Source: Candidatus Poribacteria bacterium
GTDB taxonomy: Bacteria; Poribacteria; WGA-4E; PCPOR2b
DNA: 64,000 nt
Assembly (NCBI GenBank): GCA_028819845.1
Contig: JAPPKS010000029.1
Coordinates: forward strand, 199,332-263,331
Direction: 5' to 3'
Shown: positions 1 through 8,247 of the stretch, in pieces
Layout of the letters: each line of letters opens with the position of its first letter
How positions within the stretch are numbered: position 1 is the stretch's first letter
Position numbers and translations under genes: made by a program
The notes under the pieces: model-generated
The model's input: only the letters and a program-made list of their open reading frames with translations
Databases searched by the model: none
What the model was told of the DNA's origin: nothing

Positions 1-77
1 CTCCTACTTTTGCACGGTTTACGACACCTAAACCGGTTTCGGATAGTGCGCGCGTGAAACTACGTGACCCCCTCTAG

Positions 78-98
78 CTCCCCCTTAGCAAGAGGGAG
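78..98. repeat. CCCCTT/AAGGGG-type intergenic hairpin
   Basis: CTCCCCCTT, a three-base loop AGC, then AAGAGGGAG: an inverted repeat with one mismatch. It resembles hairpins near 28.1 kb and 48.5 kb that also consist of a C-rich arm ending in CTT and a G-rich arm beginning with AAG. No T-run follows it. Confidence 0.5.
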
Positions 99-140
99 AA
101 ACAATACGTGTGCATCTACTCTTAACTACCCCAAAATACA

Positions 141-170
141 AAAAAAGCCCCGCTTGATGACGAGGCTTTG
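141..170 (-). terminator. Rho-independent terminator of rplU-rpmA
   Basis: Read on the minus strand, a GC-rich stem (AAAGCCTCG against CGGGGCTTT, one mismatch) closes a loop of about eight bases and is followed by a run of T. It lies about 30 bases past the rpmA stop codon, where the end of this operon is expected. Confidence 0.85.
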
Positions 171-200
171 AGTTTGGACCAATCCGATTGAAATACGCGG

Positions 201-467
201 TTAGAAATCTGGGCGATCTGCGTAGACGCTGACCTTTCTGCGGTACTTGTCCTTCCGTTCGAACCAGACGTAGCCGTCAATCTTTGAGAAGAGCGTATAG
301 TCGCTCCCAAGCCCGACGTTCGTGCCCGGATGAAGGTGCGTCCCGCGCTGCCGGACGAGGATGCTTCCTGCTGTCACGTGGTTTCCAGCGAAACGCTTCA
401 CGCCAAGTCGTTTGCCGCAGCTATCCCGCCCATTACTTGTACTTCCGCCGCCTTTTTTATGTGCCAT
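201..467 (-). CDS. rpmA: 50S ribosomal protein L27
   Basis: This 88-residue protein is bacterial ribosomal protein L27 of the large subunit, whose N-terminus reaches the peptidyl transferase centre. The start [16 protein letters not shown] and the following [22 protein letters not shown] are hallmark L27 sequences, and the length is normal. The N-terminus begins directly with MAHKKGGG, so there is no Firmicutes-type cleavable leader. The ATG lies 11 bases inside the end of rplU, and the ribosome binding site (GAGG) lies within rplU, so translation of the two is probably coupled. A terminator follows the stop codon. Confidence 0.98.
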   Translation of the reverse strand: MAHKKGGGSTSNGRDSCGKRLGVKRFAGNHVTAGSILVRQRGTHLHPGTNVGLGSDYTLFSKIDGYVWFERKDKYRRKVSVYADRPDF

Positions 468-810
468 TTTCTGTTGCCTCCTCGGGACTTTGTTCTTGTT
501 GAATTTCAGTGATTCGTAATCGAGTCAATCTCTGCCGGTGTCCGAGCTTACGTTTGTAGCCTTTTCGTCTCTTTGATTTGAAAACTACCATCTTCTTCGC
601 TTTGCCCTGCTCAACAACCTCTCCAATTACGGCGGCTTTTTCCAGATAAGGCTCCCCAACCTGCAGATCGCCTTCGCCGTCTCCAATCGCTAATACTTCC
701 GGGAAGGTAATAGTCTCGCCTACGGGAACTTCAACCTTTTCCACATCAATCAGAGTCCCCACTTCAACGCGATGCTGTTTTCCACCGGCGGCAAATACAG
801 CGTACATCAC
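457..810 (-). CDS. rplU: 50S ribosomal protein L21
   Basis: L21 binds 23S rRNA in the large subunit. The start [17 protein letters not shown] and the C-terminal [21 protein letters not shown] are diagnostic. The ORF begins MMYAV, so the second ATG at 807 is an equally good start. The protein carries an acidic tail of about 20 residues ([12 protein letters not shown] at the end) beyond the usual L21 end, and the last codons overlap the rpmA start. A strong promoter lies in the gap to rng, so rplU-rpmA can be transcribed separately from rng. Confidence 0.97.
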   Translation of the reverse strand: MMYAVFAAGGKQHRVEVGTLIDVEKVEVPVGETITFPEVLAIGDGEGDLQVGEPYLEKAAVIGEVVEQGKAKKMVVFKSKRRKGYKRKLGHRQRLTRLRITEIQQEQSPEEATENGT

Positions 811-881
811 TTTCTCCTTTAAAACAAACAGTTATGAATGCGAGCCTACATTATCGGAATTACGGGTAGGCACGATCGAAA

Positions 882-911
882 AGTATACCAAACCAGTACT
901 TCTGCTGTCAA
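882..911 (-). promoter_or_regulatory. Sigma-70-type promoter of rplU-rpmA
   Basis: On the minus strand TTGACA (906-911) and TATACT (882-887) are separated by 18 bases, close to the housekeeping consensus. The -35 box lies just past the rng stop codon, and the predicted start leaves a leader of about 65 bases before rplU. Confidence 0.75.
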
Positions 912-914
912 TAC

Positions 915-2462
915 TTAATCTACATAGATTTCACGATTTGTGTCTTGGGCGAATATCCGATAGTCTTCGAGGTGCATATCGGGATCTCCCTTAAACCGAA
1001 TGGTCAGTTTCATTGATTCTTCAAGTTGGCGAACCTTGCCGGCTTTCTCATTGAGAAGATGCGACACAATCATCTCATTGGCCACGATTTCCAATCTTCT
1101 TTTTCGCGATTTCTGGTGGGCTTTCTTTACGGTTCGAAGTAAGCCGATTGTAACCGTGTCCACCGAAAACACAGTGCCGTGTCCTTCGCAGTAGGGGCAC
1201 GGCTCAGTGAGCAGCGTTGGCAGACTCGGTTTGGTTCTCTGCCGGGTCATTTCGACGAGGCCGATTTCAGAAAAGTGGAGGATATTCGTTCGGGCGCGGT
1301 CCTTTTTCAATGCCTGCTGCAACAGCTTGTACACCATCTTTCGGTGTTCGGACTGGTCCATATCAATAAAATCAATAACTATAATCCCGCCAATGTCTCT
1401 CAATCGGATTTGCCGAACCACCTCCTCAACGGCTTCAAGGTTTGCGCTCAGAATGGTATCATCCGGATCGCCTTTGCCGACGAATTTTCCCGTATTGACA
1501 TCAACGGAAAACATCGCCTCCGTTTTTTGGATGACGATATGTCCGCCGCATTTTAGCCAGATTTTCTCGGTTAATGCCTTCTTAAGCTCTTTTTCAATAC
1601 CGTAGGATTCAAAGATAGGGCTGGGTTTGTCGTAGAGTTTGACGCGTGATCGAAGTTCCGGCAGTGCGGAGGATAGGTAATTGAGGGTTTCTCGGTATTT
1701 TTCTTTGGAATCAATGAAGATTTGGCTGACTTCGTTCGTCAAATAGTCACGGATCATTCGGGCGGTGAAGCCGAGATCTTTATGCACCAAGTGGGGTGCG
1801 GACATTTTTTCAGACCGTTCGCAGATTCCCTTCCATTGATTAATCAAGTATCGAATTTCCGTCGCAAGTTCCTCTTCCGAAGCCCCTTCGGCCGCTGTGC
1901 GAATAATAAAGCCGCCTTCAACATCGGAACGCAGCGATTGCGCGATGTCTTTGAGGCGCTGCCGCTCTTCCGCGGATTCAATCCGCCGTGAAACGCCGAT
2001 GCTTGATGAAGTGGATAAATAAACAATGAATCTGCCCGGCAGGGTAACACAAGCGGTGACGCGCGGCCCTTTTGTTCCAATGGGTTCTTTTACGACTTGG
2101 ACGAGGATTTCCTGGTTCTTGCGAAGCAGATTGCTTATCGAATAGAAACTCCCCCTGCCGCCTCTTGGCGAATCTTTAGCGTTTGCGTCAAGACTCTCCT
2201 TCGTCGTATCCTTTTCTATGTCCTCCGCCTCGAAATCGTAATGAATATCCGAGGCATGGAGGAAGGCATGCCGATCCAATCCGATATCGACGAAGGCAAT
2301 TTGCATACCGGGGAGTACGTTTTCAACGCGCCCCTTATAGACATTTCCGAGAGACTGCTCATCATCCTTGCGTTCAATTTCAATCTCGCTAAGAACACGA
2401 TCTTCTACGATAGCGCATCTGGACTCATATTCATCGTCAGAGATTAAAATCTCTTTTTGCAT
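915..2462 (-). CDS. rng: Ribonuclease G/E family endoribonuclease
   Basis: This is an RNase E/G-type endonuclease of rRNA and mRNA processing, 515 residues from the chosen start, which is RNase G length without the RNase E scaffold tail. An S1-like domain lies near residues 35-120 (GNVYKGRVENVLPGMQIAFVD). The catalytic DNase I-like part carries SVDVNTGK and IDFIDM, which hold the two metal-binding aspartates. CPYCEGHG matches the Zn-link motif. An ATG twelve bases upstream (2474) forms part of the Shine-Dalgarno sequence itself (ATGGAGG), so the ATG at 2462, six bases after GGAGG, is the better start. The rng-rplU-rpmA order is widely conserved. Confidence 0.93.
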   Translation of the reverse strand: MQKEILISDDEYESRCAIVEDRVLSEIEIERKDDEQSLGNVYKGRVENVLPGMQIAFVDIGLDRHAFLHASDIHYDFEAEDIEKDTTKESLDANAKDSPRGGRGSFYSISNLLRKNQEILVQVVKEPIGTKGPRVTACVTLPGRFIVYLSTSSSIGVSRRIESAEERQRLKDIAQSLRSDVEGGFIIRTAAEGASEEELATEIRYLINQWKGICERSEKMSAPHLVHKDLGFTARMIRDYLTNEVSQIFIDSKEKYRETLNYLSSALPELRSRVKLYDKPSPIFESYGIEKELKKALTEKIWLKCGGHIVIQKTEAMFSVDVNTGKFVGKGDPDDTILSANLEAVEEVVRQIRLRDIGGIIVIDFIDMDQSEHRKMVYKLLQQALKKDRARTNILHFSEIGLVEMTRQRTKPSLPTLLTEPCPYCEGHGTVFSVDTVTIGLLRTVKKAHQKSRKRRLEIVANEMIVSHLLNEKAGKVRQLEESMKLTIRFKGDPDMHLEDYRIFAQDTNREIYVD

Positions 2463-3087
2463 TGTCGCCTCCATTCTTAAGTCGCTAATGCGTTGTCAGT
2501 CATATTTCGCGGTGCCACCGTGGCAACTGCTACTGTGCGCGGCGGCGCAAAAGCGGGAGAAGGTACCCGCTTTTATGTTCAATTTGACAATGCACTAGGA
2601 GGTTTTAAAGTAACAAAATTATGGAGGCAACGAGCCCAACATCAAGTTTAGAATTTGTTCAAGAATTATCTTCCTATTAAAGATATATGAACGCACACGT
2701 CCGCACTGGATTTCGCTGTGGCGCGGAATCTTCGACTCACGTAAATCCATTGCCTTGAATATCCATGCACAACCATGTGCTGTAAAATTCTCTTCATACA
2801 ATCATGTCTTTTTATCTTAAGTCAATATCCCGCTTGTATAACTCCCGATCTGACACCGATTCTGAATGTCAGAAATCCAAACGTCGGTAAGGATTACGGA
2901 TGTATTTGCTAAACCAACTTGTTCAAACTCGGCTTAAATACATCGCACATTCAGAATCTACACCTGGATTCAATGTTGTAAAACCCATGTGTCGGGATTT
3001 TCATACAACGGTGACATTGATTTTTTTTCATTGAATGAAAGGTTGTCGGCCGCTTTTATCCGCGTGACAACACTCGCTCAAAACCCA
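2463..3087. other. Intergenic, no gene recognised
   Basis: About 600 AT-rich bases between the start of rng and the end of the PorX-like gene. Short ORFs here lack a plausible ribosome binding site and have no family signature. It should hold the rng promoter, but no convincing -35/-10 pair was found. Confidence 0.5.
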
Positions 3088-4656
3088 TTAAGTTCCTTTG
3101 CGCGGCGTCATTGTGATTACCGGAATGATTAACTCGCTAGGTGAAATCCCTCCGTGCTGGAAGCCGCCGCGAAACTGTCGCGTATATTCATGATACTGAT
3201 TTGGATAGACAAAATAGTAATCTTCCTTCGTTATAATATAGTTTTTACTTGAACCTTCAGCGGGTAACCTATATTCATTCGGATGCGCGATGTGTATGGC
3301 TTGATCTCTATTGCACCCGAGGTTCGTACCGACTTTGAAACGAAGGCTTGTGGACGTTTCGCGATTTCCAAGCGCTTTTGTAGGCCGATTACAAAGAACG
3401 GAACCGTGGTCAGAGGTTAGGACGACGGTGGCGTCTCGGGTTGCAATAATCTTCAAGACCTCAAAGAGCGCGGAATGGGCGAACCATGATTTTGCCAGTG
3501 AACGAAAGGCAGATTCATCCGGTGCTATTTGCTGAAGTACATTTGACTGTGAACGTTGATGGGTTAATATATCAATGAAGTTGACGACCAGAGCAGATAA
3601 ACTGATTTGGTCGAAAGACGAAACTTGACGTAAAAACTCGTTGCCTCCCTTGGCGTCGAATATCTTGAAATACCTAATTCCTGGTTTAAGGTTCAGCCCG
3701 GCTCTTTGCAGCTTTTGTTGAAGGAGCTGTTTTTCATACCGATTCGTACTGGTTTCGTCTTCTGAGTTTTCCTGCCAATATTGCGGGAATTTCTTTGCAA
3801 TCTCTTGAGGAAATAAACCGCTAAATAGTGCGTTGCGAGAGTAGAGCGTTGCACTAGGCAAGATTGAGAAGTAAAAATCCCGATTGGTATAAAAATAGGG
3901 CCGAATCAGCGGCTCAATCGCCATCCAATGGTCGAGCCTGAGACAATCAACAACAATAAAATAGGTGGGTCGTTTTTCGCGTAGATGCGGGATGACAAAA
4001 TTATCTAACACATCCACAGATAAAATTGGCGAGTTTTCCCCTTTTAACCAGCGGGTATAGTCTCGCGAAACATAGTCTGAAAATGAAGCATTACACTCTT
4101 TTTTTAGCTCTACGTGAGTTTCTTCAAGGCCTGTTTGTCCCAATTGATCGAATTCGAGATCCCATTCGACCAATTTCAGATAAATTTCAATCCACTTGCG
4201 CCAATCCGGGGCGGTCTCTTTTATGTGTCGAATCTGATCGAAATCGTGCGTGTAGTTGCGAGGTACCTGTCCTTCTGCAATCTTTGTCTGGTCTAAAACA
4301 CGCTTCAATGTAAGAGCGACCTGCGCTGCCCCGATTGGTTTCACCAGAAAATCGCTAATCCGTTTCCCCAACGCCTCATTAACTACCTGATCATCATGGC
4401 ATTGTGTTAGCATGACCACGGGCAACGTCGGGTCAATCGCGCGGATGCGGTCCAATGCTGCTAAGCCGTCCTGCCCAGGCATCATCTGGTCAAGTAAAAC
4501 CACATCATACCGCTGATTATTGAGCAGTGAAATTGCATCGTCCCCGTTGGACACAGAGGTGACATCATAAGACTTTTCATTCAGAAAAAGGATGTGGGGT
4601 TTCAGGGCATCAATTTCATCATCAACCCATAAAATTTTGTGAGCGATATTTTGCAT
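3088..4656 (-). CDS. porX: PorX-like response regulator with PglZ domain
   Basis: 522 residues from ATG 4656, chosen over 4680 because GGGGTGAG precedes it. Residues 1-125 are a CheY-like receiver: acidic pocket VDDE at 11-14, phosphoacceptor D56 in LLDQMMPG, conserved lysine K106. Residues from about 205 form a PglZ/alkaline-phosphatase-superfamily domain, with metal-site aspartate D237 in VVDCLRLDHW, a candidate nucleophile T270 in LPSATLYSRN, and TSDHGSVLCNRPTKA near the C-terminus. The architecture and length match PorX, which in Bacteroidota regulates the type IX secretion system and whose PglZ domain is a zinc phosphodiesterase. The kinase just upstream is the likely partner (13 bases to its stop from the in-frame ATG at 4680). 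The function here is inferred from architecture. Confidence 0.88.
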   Translation of the reverse strand: MQNIAHKILWVDDEIDALKPHILFLNEKSYDVTSVSNGDDAISLLNNQRYDVVLLDQMMPGQDGLAALDRIRAIDPTLPVVMLTQCHDDQVVNEALGKRISDFLVKPIGAAQVALTLKRVLDQTKIAEGQVPRNYTHDFDQIRHIKETAPDWRKWIEIYLKLVEWDLEFDQLGQTGLEETHVELKKECNASFSDYVSRDYTRWLKGENSPILSVDVLDNFVIPHLREKRPTYFIVVDCLRLDHWMAIEPLIRPYFYTNRDFYFSILPSATLYSRNALFSGLFPQEIAKKFPQYWQENSEDETSTNRYEKQLLQQKLQRAGLNLKPGIRYFKIFDAKGGNEFLRQVSSFDQISLSALVVNFIDILTHQRSQSNVLQQIAPDESAFRSLAKSWFAHSALFEVLKIIATRDATVVLTSDHGSVLCNRPTKALGNRETSTSLRFKVGTNLGCNRDQAIHIAHPNEYRLPAEGSSKNYIITKEDYYFVYPNQYHEYTRQFRGGFQHGGISPSELIIPVITMTPRKGT

Positions 4657-4693
4657 TAACAACTCACCCCTTTTGCCCATTTATCCTTCAAAT

Positions 4694-6223
4694 TTAGGGA
4701 TGCCTCAACTCGATTTCTTTTCGTTTCTCGCCGGATATTGTCCCGATTGGCAGTACAATTTCGAAGCTTGTCCCATTAGGACCTGTGTCGACTAACCGGA
4801 TTTTCCCATGATGGTGCGTCTCGACAATACGCTTGACAAGTGTTAATCCAAGCCCCCAACCGTGTTTCTTGGTTGTTACGCCGGGGTGAAAAATTTTTCG
4901 GCGGTCTTTCCGCACAATCCCCTTACCGTTGTCCGTGTATCGAATAATGATACGACGGTTCTTCTCATCAAATCTCGGATCGATTTCGATTAAACCGTTC
5001 GGTTTGTCGAGGGCGTCGAGCGAATTGCGAATCAGGTTCTCAAAAACCCATTGCATAAGTTCTGCATTGGCGAAGACGTATGGAAGTTCGCCAGCCGTGA
5101 CCCTAATGTCAACCGATTTGTTGCGATTGGGCAACCGTTTTTGATAGTAGGAAACGACATCGCCAATCACTTCGTTGACGTTGACTTCCGTTTTTTGCGG
5201 TTCCGATCCAATCTCCCCAAAGCGTGCCGTGATTTTCTGCAACCGGACGATATCATTATGCACATTTTCATAGATGCCGCTAACCGTAGCGTCGTCCACT
5301 TCACGATTTCGAGTGGTCAACAACTCCAACCAGCCCATCAATGAGGATATTGGCGTTCCCAGTTGGTGTGCGGTTTCTTTGGCGAGACCGCCCCAGAGCG
5401 CCGCCTGTTCACTAAATCTTATACGCCGATAAGTCAGAAATCCAACACCCAAGAAGGTTGCAAACACAGTTATTAAGACTATCGGCATAATCATAATGCC
5501 AAGATAACGCGTCGCTTCGTAATAAAAATAGCCCTTACGCAAGTCAGGTGTGGTCTGCAGCGGCACCTCGCGTCCCAATACTTTGGAGCTCTGCACCAGT
5601 TTTTCAGCCCGTGCCAACTGTTCCGGTGTAGCATGCTTGGCAGTAACTAGGTCGCCGCCCCAGATTCGCCACATCTGCGGTTTCCCGTTCAAATCCGTCA
5701 CGACAAAGGGAACCTGTTCTATCGCTGTTACATCGGCGTCGCCATGAAAAAAATAGGCAGAAAGTTCGCGATTTTCTAAGCTGTATTGAATGGACACCGG
5801 TCCATTCTTCCTCTCCATCCGGTCCAATGCGTCTTTGAGTTTGACTTGCTCGACGGGAGATAACGCAATTGACGGCTCGGTGTTGACTTTTTGGTCAATT
5901 GCTTCATCAACGCCCTTGGCAATGACAACTTGCCCGTTATCTGCATCTGTAATGATGAACGATAGACGGCTTACCGTCAATAACTGCTTAACTATTTGCG
6001 TCAATCCATCTTGAAGTTCTCTGTCCTTCACCTCTGGTAATGTCGCCGCAAGGTGTGCCAACGGTCCGACCTGTTCATCCAACGCCCGATCTAGCTGGAG
6101 AATCTGTCTGGTATAATACACGAAGGCGAGCGACAGAATGAGTAGCCCAACGATAAAGTACGCTAACAGGAATCTCGTCGTGGCGTACCCAGTCGGCACA
6201 ATTCTTTTGCGCTTGAACAGCAT
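4694..6223 (-). CDS. PorY-like membrane sensor histidine kinase
   Basis: 509 residues. A transmembrane helix at about 17-38, an extracytoplasmic sensor region at about 40-240 and a second helix at about 242-265 precede the kinase core. The phosphoacceptor is H286 in AKETAHQLGTP, a variant H-box shared with PorY-type kinases. The ATPase domain has N400 (ENLIRNSLDAL), TDNGKGI and GWGLGLTLVKRIVE. No HAMP domain is evident between the second helix and the H-box. AGAGGA precedes the ATG. It is the first gene of a pair with the PorX-like regulator and its presumed phosphodonor. The stimulus cannot be told from the sequence. Confidence 0.9.
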   Translation of the reverse strand: MLFKRKRIVPTGYATTRFLLAYFIVGLLILSLAFVYYTRQILQLDRALDEQVGPLAHLAATLPEVKDRELQDGLTQIVKQLLTVSRLSFIITDADNGQVVIAKGVDEAIDQKVNTEPSIALSPVEQVKLKDALDRMERKNGPVSIQYSLENRELSAYFFHGDADVTAIEQVPFVVTDLNGKPQMWRIWGGDLVTAKHATPEQLARAEKLVQSSKVLGREVPLQTTPDLRKGYFYYEATRYLGIMIMPIVLITVFATFLGVGFLTYRRIRFSEQAALWGGLAKETAHQLGTPISSLMGWLELLTTRNREVDDATVSGIYENVHNDIVRLQKITARFGEIGSEPQKTEVNVNEVIGDVVSYYQKRLPNRNKSVDIRVTAGELPYVFANAELMQWVFENLIRNSLDALDKPNGLIEIDPRFDEKNRRIIIRYTDNGKGIVRKDRRKIFHPGVTTKKHGWGLGLTLVKRIVETHHHGKIRLVDTGPNGTSFEIVLPIGTISGEKRKEIELRHP

Positions 6224-6552
6224 TAATCTTCCTCTATCCGACGAACAAAAACTCCCAAGTTATTCTATCAGAAAACCCGTTTTAAGTCAAGAATTGTTTA
6301 GTCGGGATAGGGAGTGGAATCATGCCGTGATTTTGATTTGACAGACGCAACTGTGCGGTTAGGCGGCACCAGTATATGCACTCACCCGAACGAATTGTGA
6401 GCGCGATAGTGTTCACAAGTTTGGGGATTGGCACACCGTGTCCTGACGCCAAGATTGAGCGGACGAGTGAATTTTTTTTCCGATGTGAATTCAATTCCTA
6501 GCTATGTATTATTGACGCAATTAATCCCTGTACGGTTTATCAATTTTTGGTC
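6224..6552. other. Intergenic, no gene recognised
   Basis: About 330 bases between the kinase start and the end of the vWA gene, all neighbours on the minus strand. No convincing gene, terminator or promoter was recognised. Confidence 0.4.
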
Positions 6553-8103
6553 TCAAGGCATTTCGAACGTTCTGCGTAGAATGCTTTGGTGGCCGAGGTC
6601 ATTTTCGAGATGGTAGATAACCGTATGAGTGCCGGCAATTGCGTCGAGTTGGCTAACGTTGATTGTTGGGCTAAGTGTGATAACCTCAGCGTCGTCACTG
6701 GAGATTGTCTCTTGGTGAGAATATGGGCCGGAGCATCTTTCTCCAAGGGGATTTAGGATTTTCCACGAGACCTTAATCCATTTTGGGCGCGGATTGAGCT
6801 TGATATAAACCACTAATTTATCCGCGAGCGAATTCTCATTAAATCCGAGCACACCAAATTCAGAGAGCATTTTGGCTGTCATAGTTATCGGCGGAACGTA
6901 CTCCAAATAGCCCTTGCCGGGAATTGCTCGCCAGACCCCCTGCGTGCCCCAAGCAATCTGTTTAACAGGCAAATAGTCCAGGCCGAGGACGTTCACACGT
7001 ACGCGTTCGCGCTGCAACGTTTCGATGACCTGATCTAGGCTATACTCGGACTTGCCGTCGTAATCTGCATCATGGAATGCAGCGTCACTCGCGAATACGA
7101 AGAACCGCTGCCGTCCCGTGCGGAATTTTATCCTGTCCACCGCTGTCATTAGCCCGTCTAAACCGGATTCGAGCAGATCGCCCCCGCCCTCAAATTCAAT
7201 CTCGTGAAGCCAAGTTTTAAACTTACTGCGTTCGGCCGTAACACCGCGCGCATTTGGTTTTTCTTCCGCGGCATCGGAAAAAGTGACGAGGCCAACCGCT
7301 GCGTTGTGTCCCGTTCGCGCTAAATGATCCAGAAATTCATCGGTATAAGCCCGAATTCCACGAACATTGTCTTTCATGCTCCCCGTCTTGTCGACGATAA
7401 ATACGATATCAACTTCGGGTGTGGTTGCCGCCTCCGCAATGTCTAGTGCGAGATCGGTCATCAGCTTGATGTAATTTCCTTGCGGTCGCGATGCCCCGCC
7501 GCTGCCGTAAGAGTTTCCTACAGGCGCCCCGCGCAGGACTGCGCCGCGCGTGTGCCAATACCGCATCTCGGCTGGATTAACCTCCAGAGAATTTGCTTTC
7601 AAACCCCTTCCCGACTCACTTATGCTGATATTTTCGTTTTCGGTTGGAGCGGTAACATCATCCGAACGCGTCGGTTGTAATGGCACAGCTGCGGCAGCAA
7701 TTGGTTGAGGTATCGGATAGGCAGAATTTGGCAAGCGGGAATGAGGATTCAGTCTAATCTGGTTAGATTTTGTTGACCGTTCCCCAATTTTGGAAGTTGT
7801 CTCGCGGTGCGCTGGGTTGTCGAATGAGGGTTCAACCTGCCATTCTGCATCAGAAGTGGGCGTTGGCTTGGGCGGATCAAACTTCTTTGCCTCTTCCGTG
7901 GGCTTAGCAGGAGGCGGCGGCTTTTGAGGCTTACTAGGACGGTCTTCTATACGGGGTAAATACGAGATATCAATCGCAATCTCATCATGAACGGGTCGAG
8001 TCTGATAACGTTCATGCCAAAGCCGGGATAAGATAAGCAGGATAAGGAGGTGAACCATGAGCGAGTACATTAGAAAGGAGTAAGAATGTCTGCGCGGCTG
8101 CAC
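6553..8103 (-). CDS. Membrane-anchored vWA-domain protein with proline-rich stalk
   Basis: 516 residues from a GTG at 8103, preceded five bases earlier by AGGTG. A TTG ten codons upstream (8133) lacks a ribosome binding site. A single helix at about 10-28 (FLMYSLMVHLLILLILS) is followed by IDISYLP and a proline/lysine-rich stretch near 57-82, an arrangement like the N-terminus of TonB, which suggests an inner-membrane anchor with a periplasmic stalk. Residues about 230-420 form a von Willebrand A domain with a MIDAS of the DxTxS type (D238, T240, S242 in VDKTGSM) and FASDAAFHD further on. The C-terminal 100 residues are probably a beta-sandwich. No TonB C-terminal domain is present. It lies between a PorX/PorY-like pair and two exported HEAT proteins; the function is unknown. 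Confidence 0.8.
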   Translation of the reverse strand: MQPRRHSYSFLMYSLMVHLLILLILSRLWHERYQTRPVHDEIAIDISYLPRIEDRPSKPQKPPPPAKPTEEAKKFDPPKPTPTSDAEWQVEPSFDNPAHRETTSKIGERSTKSNQIRLNPHSRLPNSAYPIPQPIAAAAVPLQPTRSDDVTAPTENENISISESGRGLKANSLEVNPAEMRYWHTRGAVLRGAPVGNSYGSGGASRPQGNYIKLMTDLALDIAEAATTPEVDIVFIVDKTGSMKDNVRGIRAYTDEFLDHLARTGHNAAVGLVTFSDAAEEKPNARGVTAERSKFKTWLHEIEFEGGGDLLESGLDGLMTAVDRIKFRTGRQRFFVFASDAAFHDADYDGKSEYSLDQVIETLQRERVRVNVLGLDYLPVKQIAWGTQGVWRAIPGKGYLEYVPPITMTAKMLSEFGVLGFNENSLADKLVVYIKLNPRPKWIKVSWKILNPLGERCSGPYSHQETISSDDAEVITLSPTINVSQLDAIAGTHTVIYHLENDLGHQSILRRTFEMP

Positions 8104-8247
8104 GGTATCACCTGCTTTGAAAGTGGAAGGCAAATAGTAGGTAAGATTAAGTCATCCCCTCCACAAAATTCACCGACGAGCGTCAATCGCAATCTGTATT
8201 ATCGGGCGGCAAACCTTAATTCATGGCTAGTTAGTTTGAAATTCCTG

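Noticed and set aside
2619-2801. 60-codon minus-strand ORF between rng and the PorX-like gene
   Set aside because: Short, unsupported start and no recognisable protein features.
6553-8103. TonB identity for the vWA protein, suggested by its proline-rich N-terminus
   Set aside because: The C-terminal TonB fold is missing and a vWA domain takes its place; only the anchor and stalk resemble TonB.
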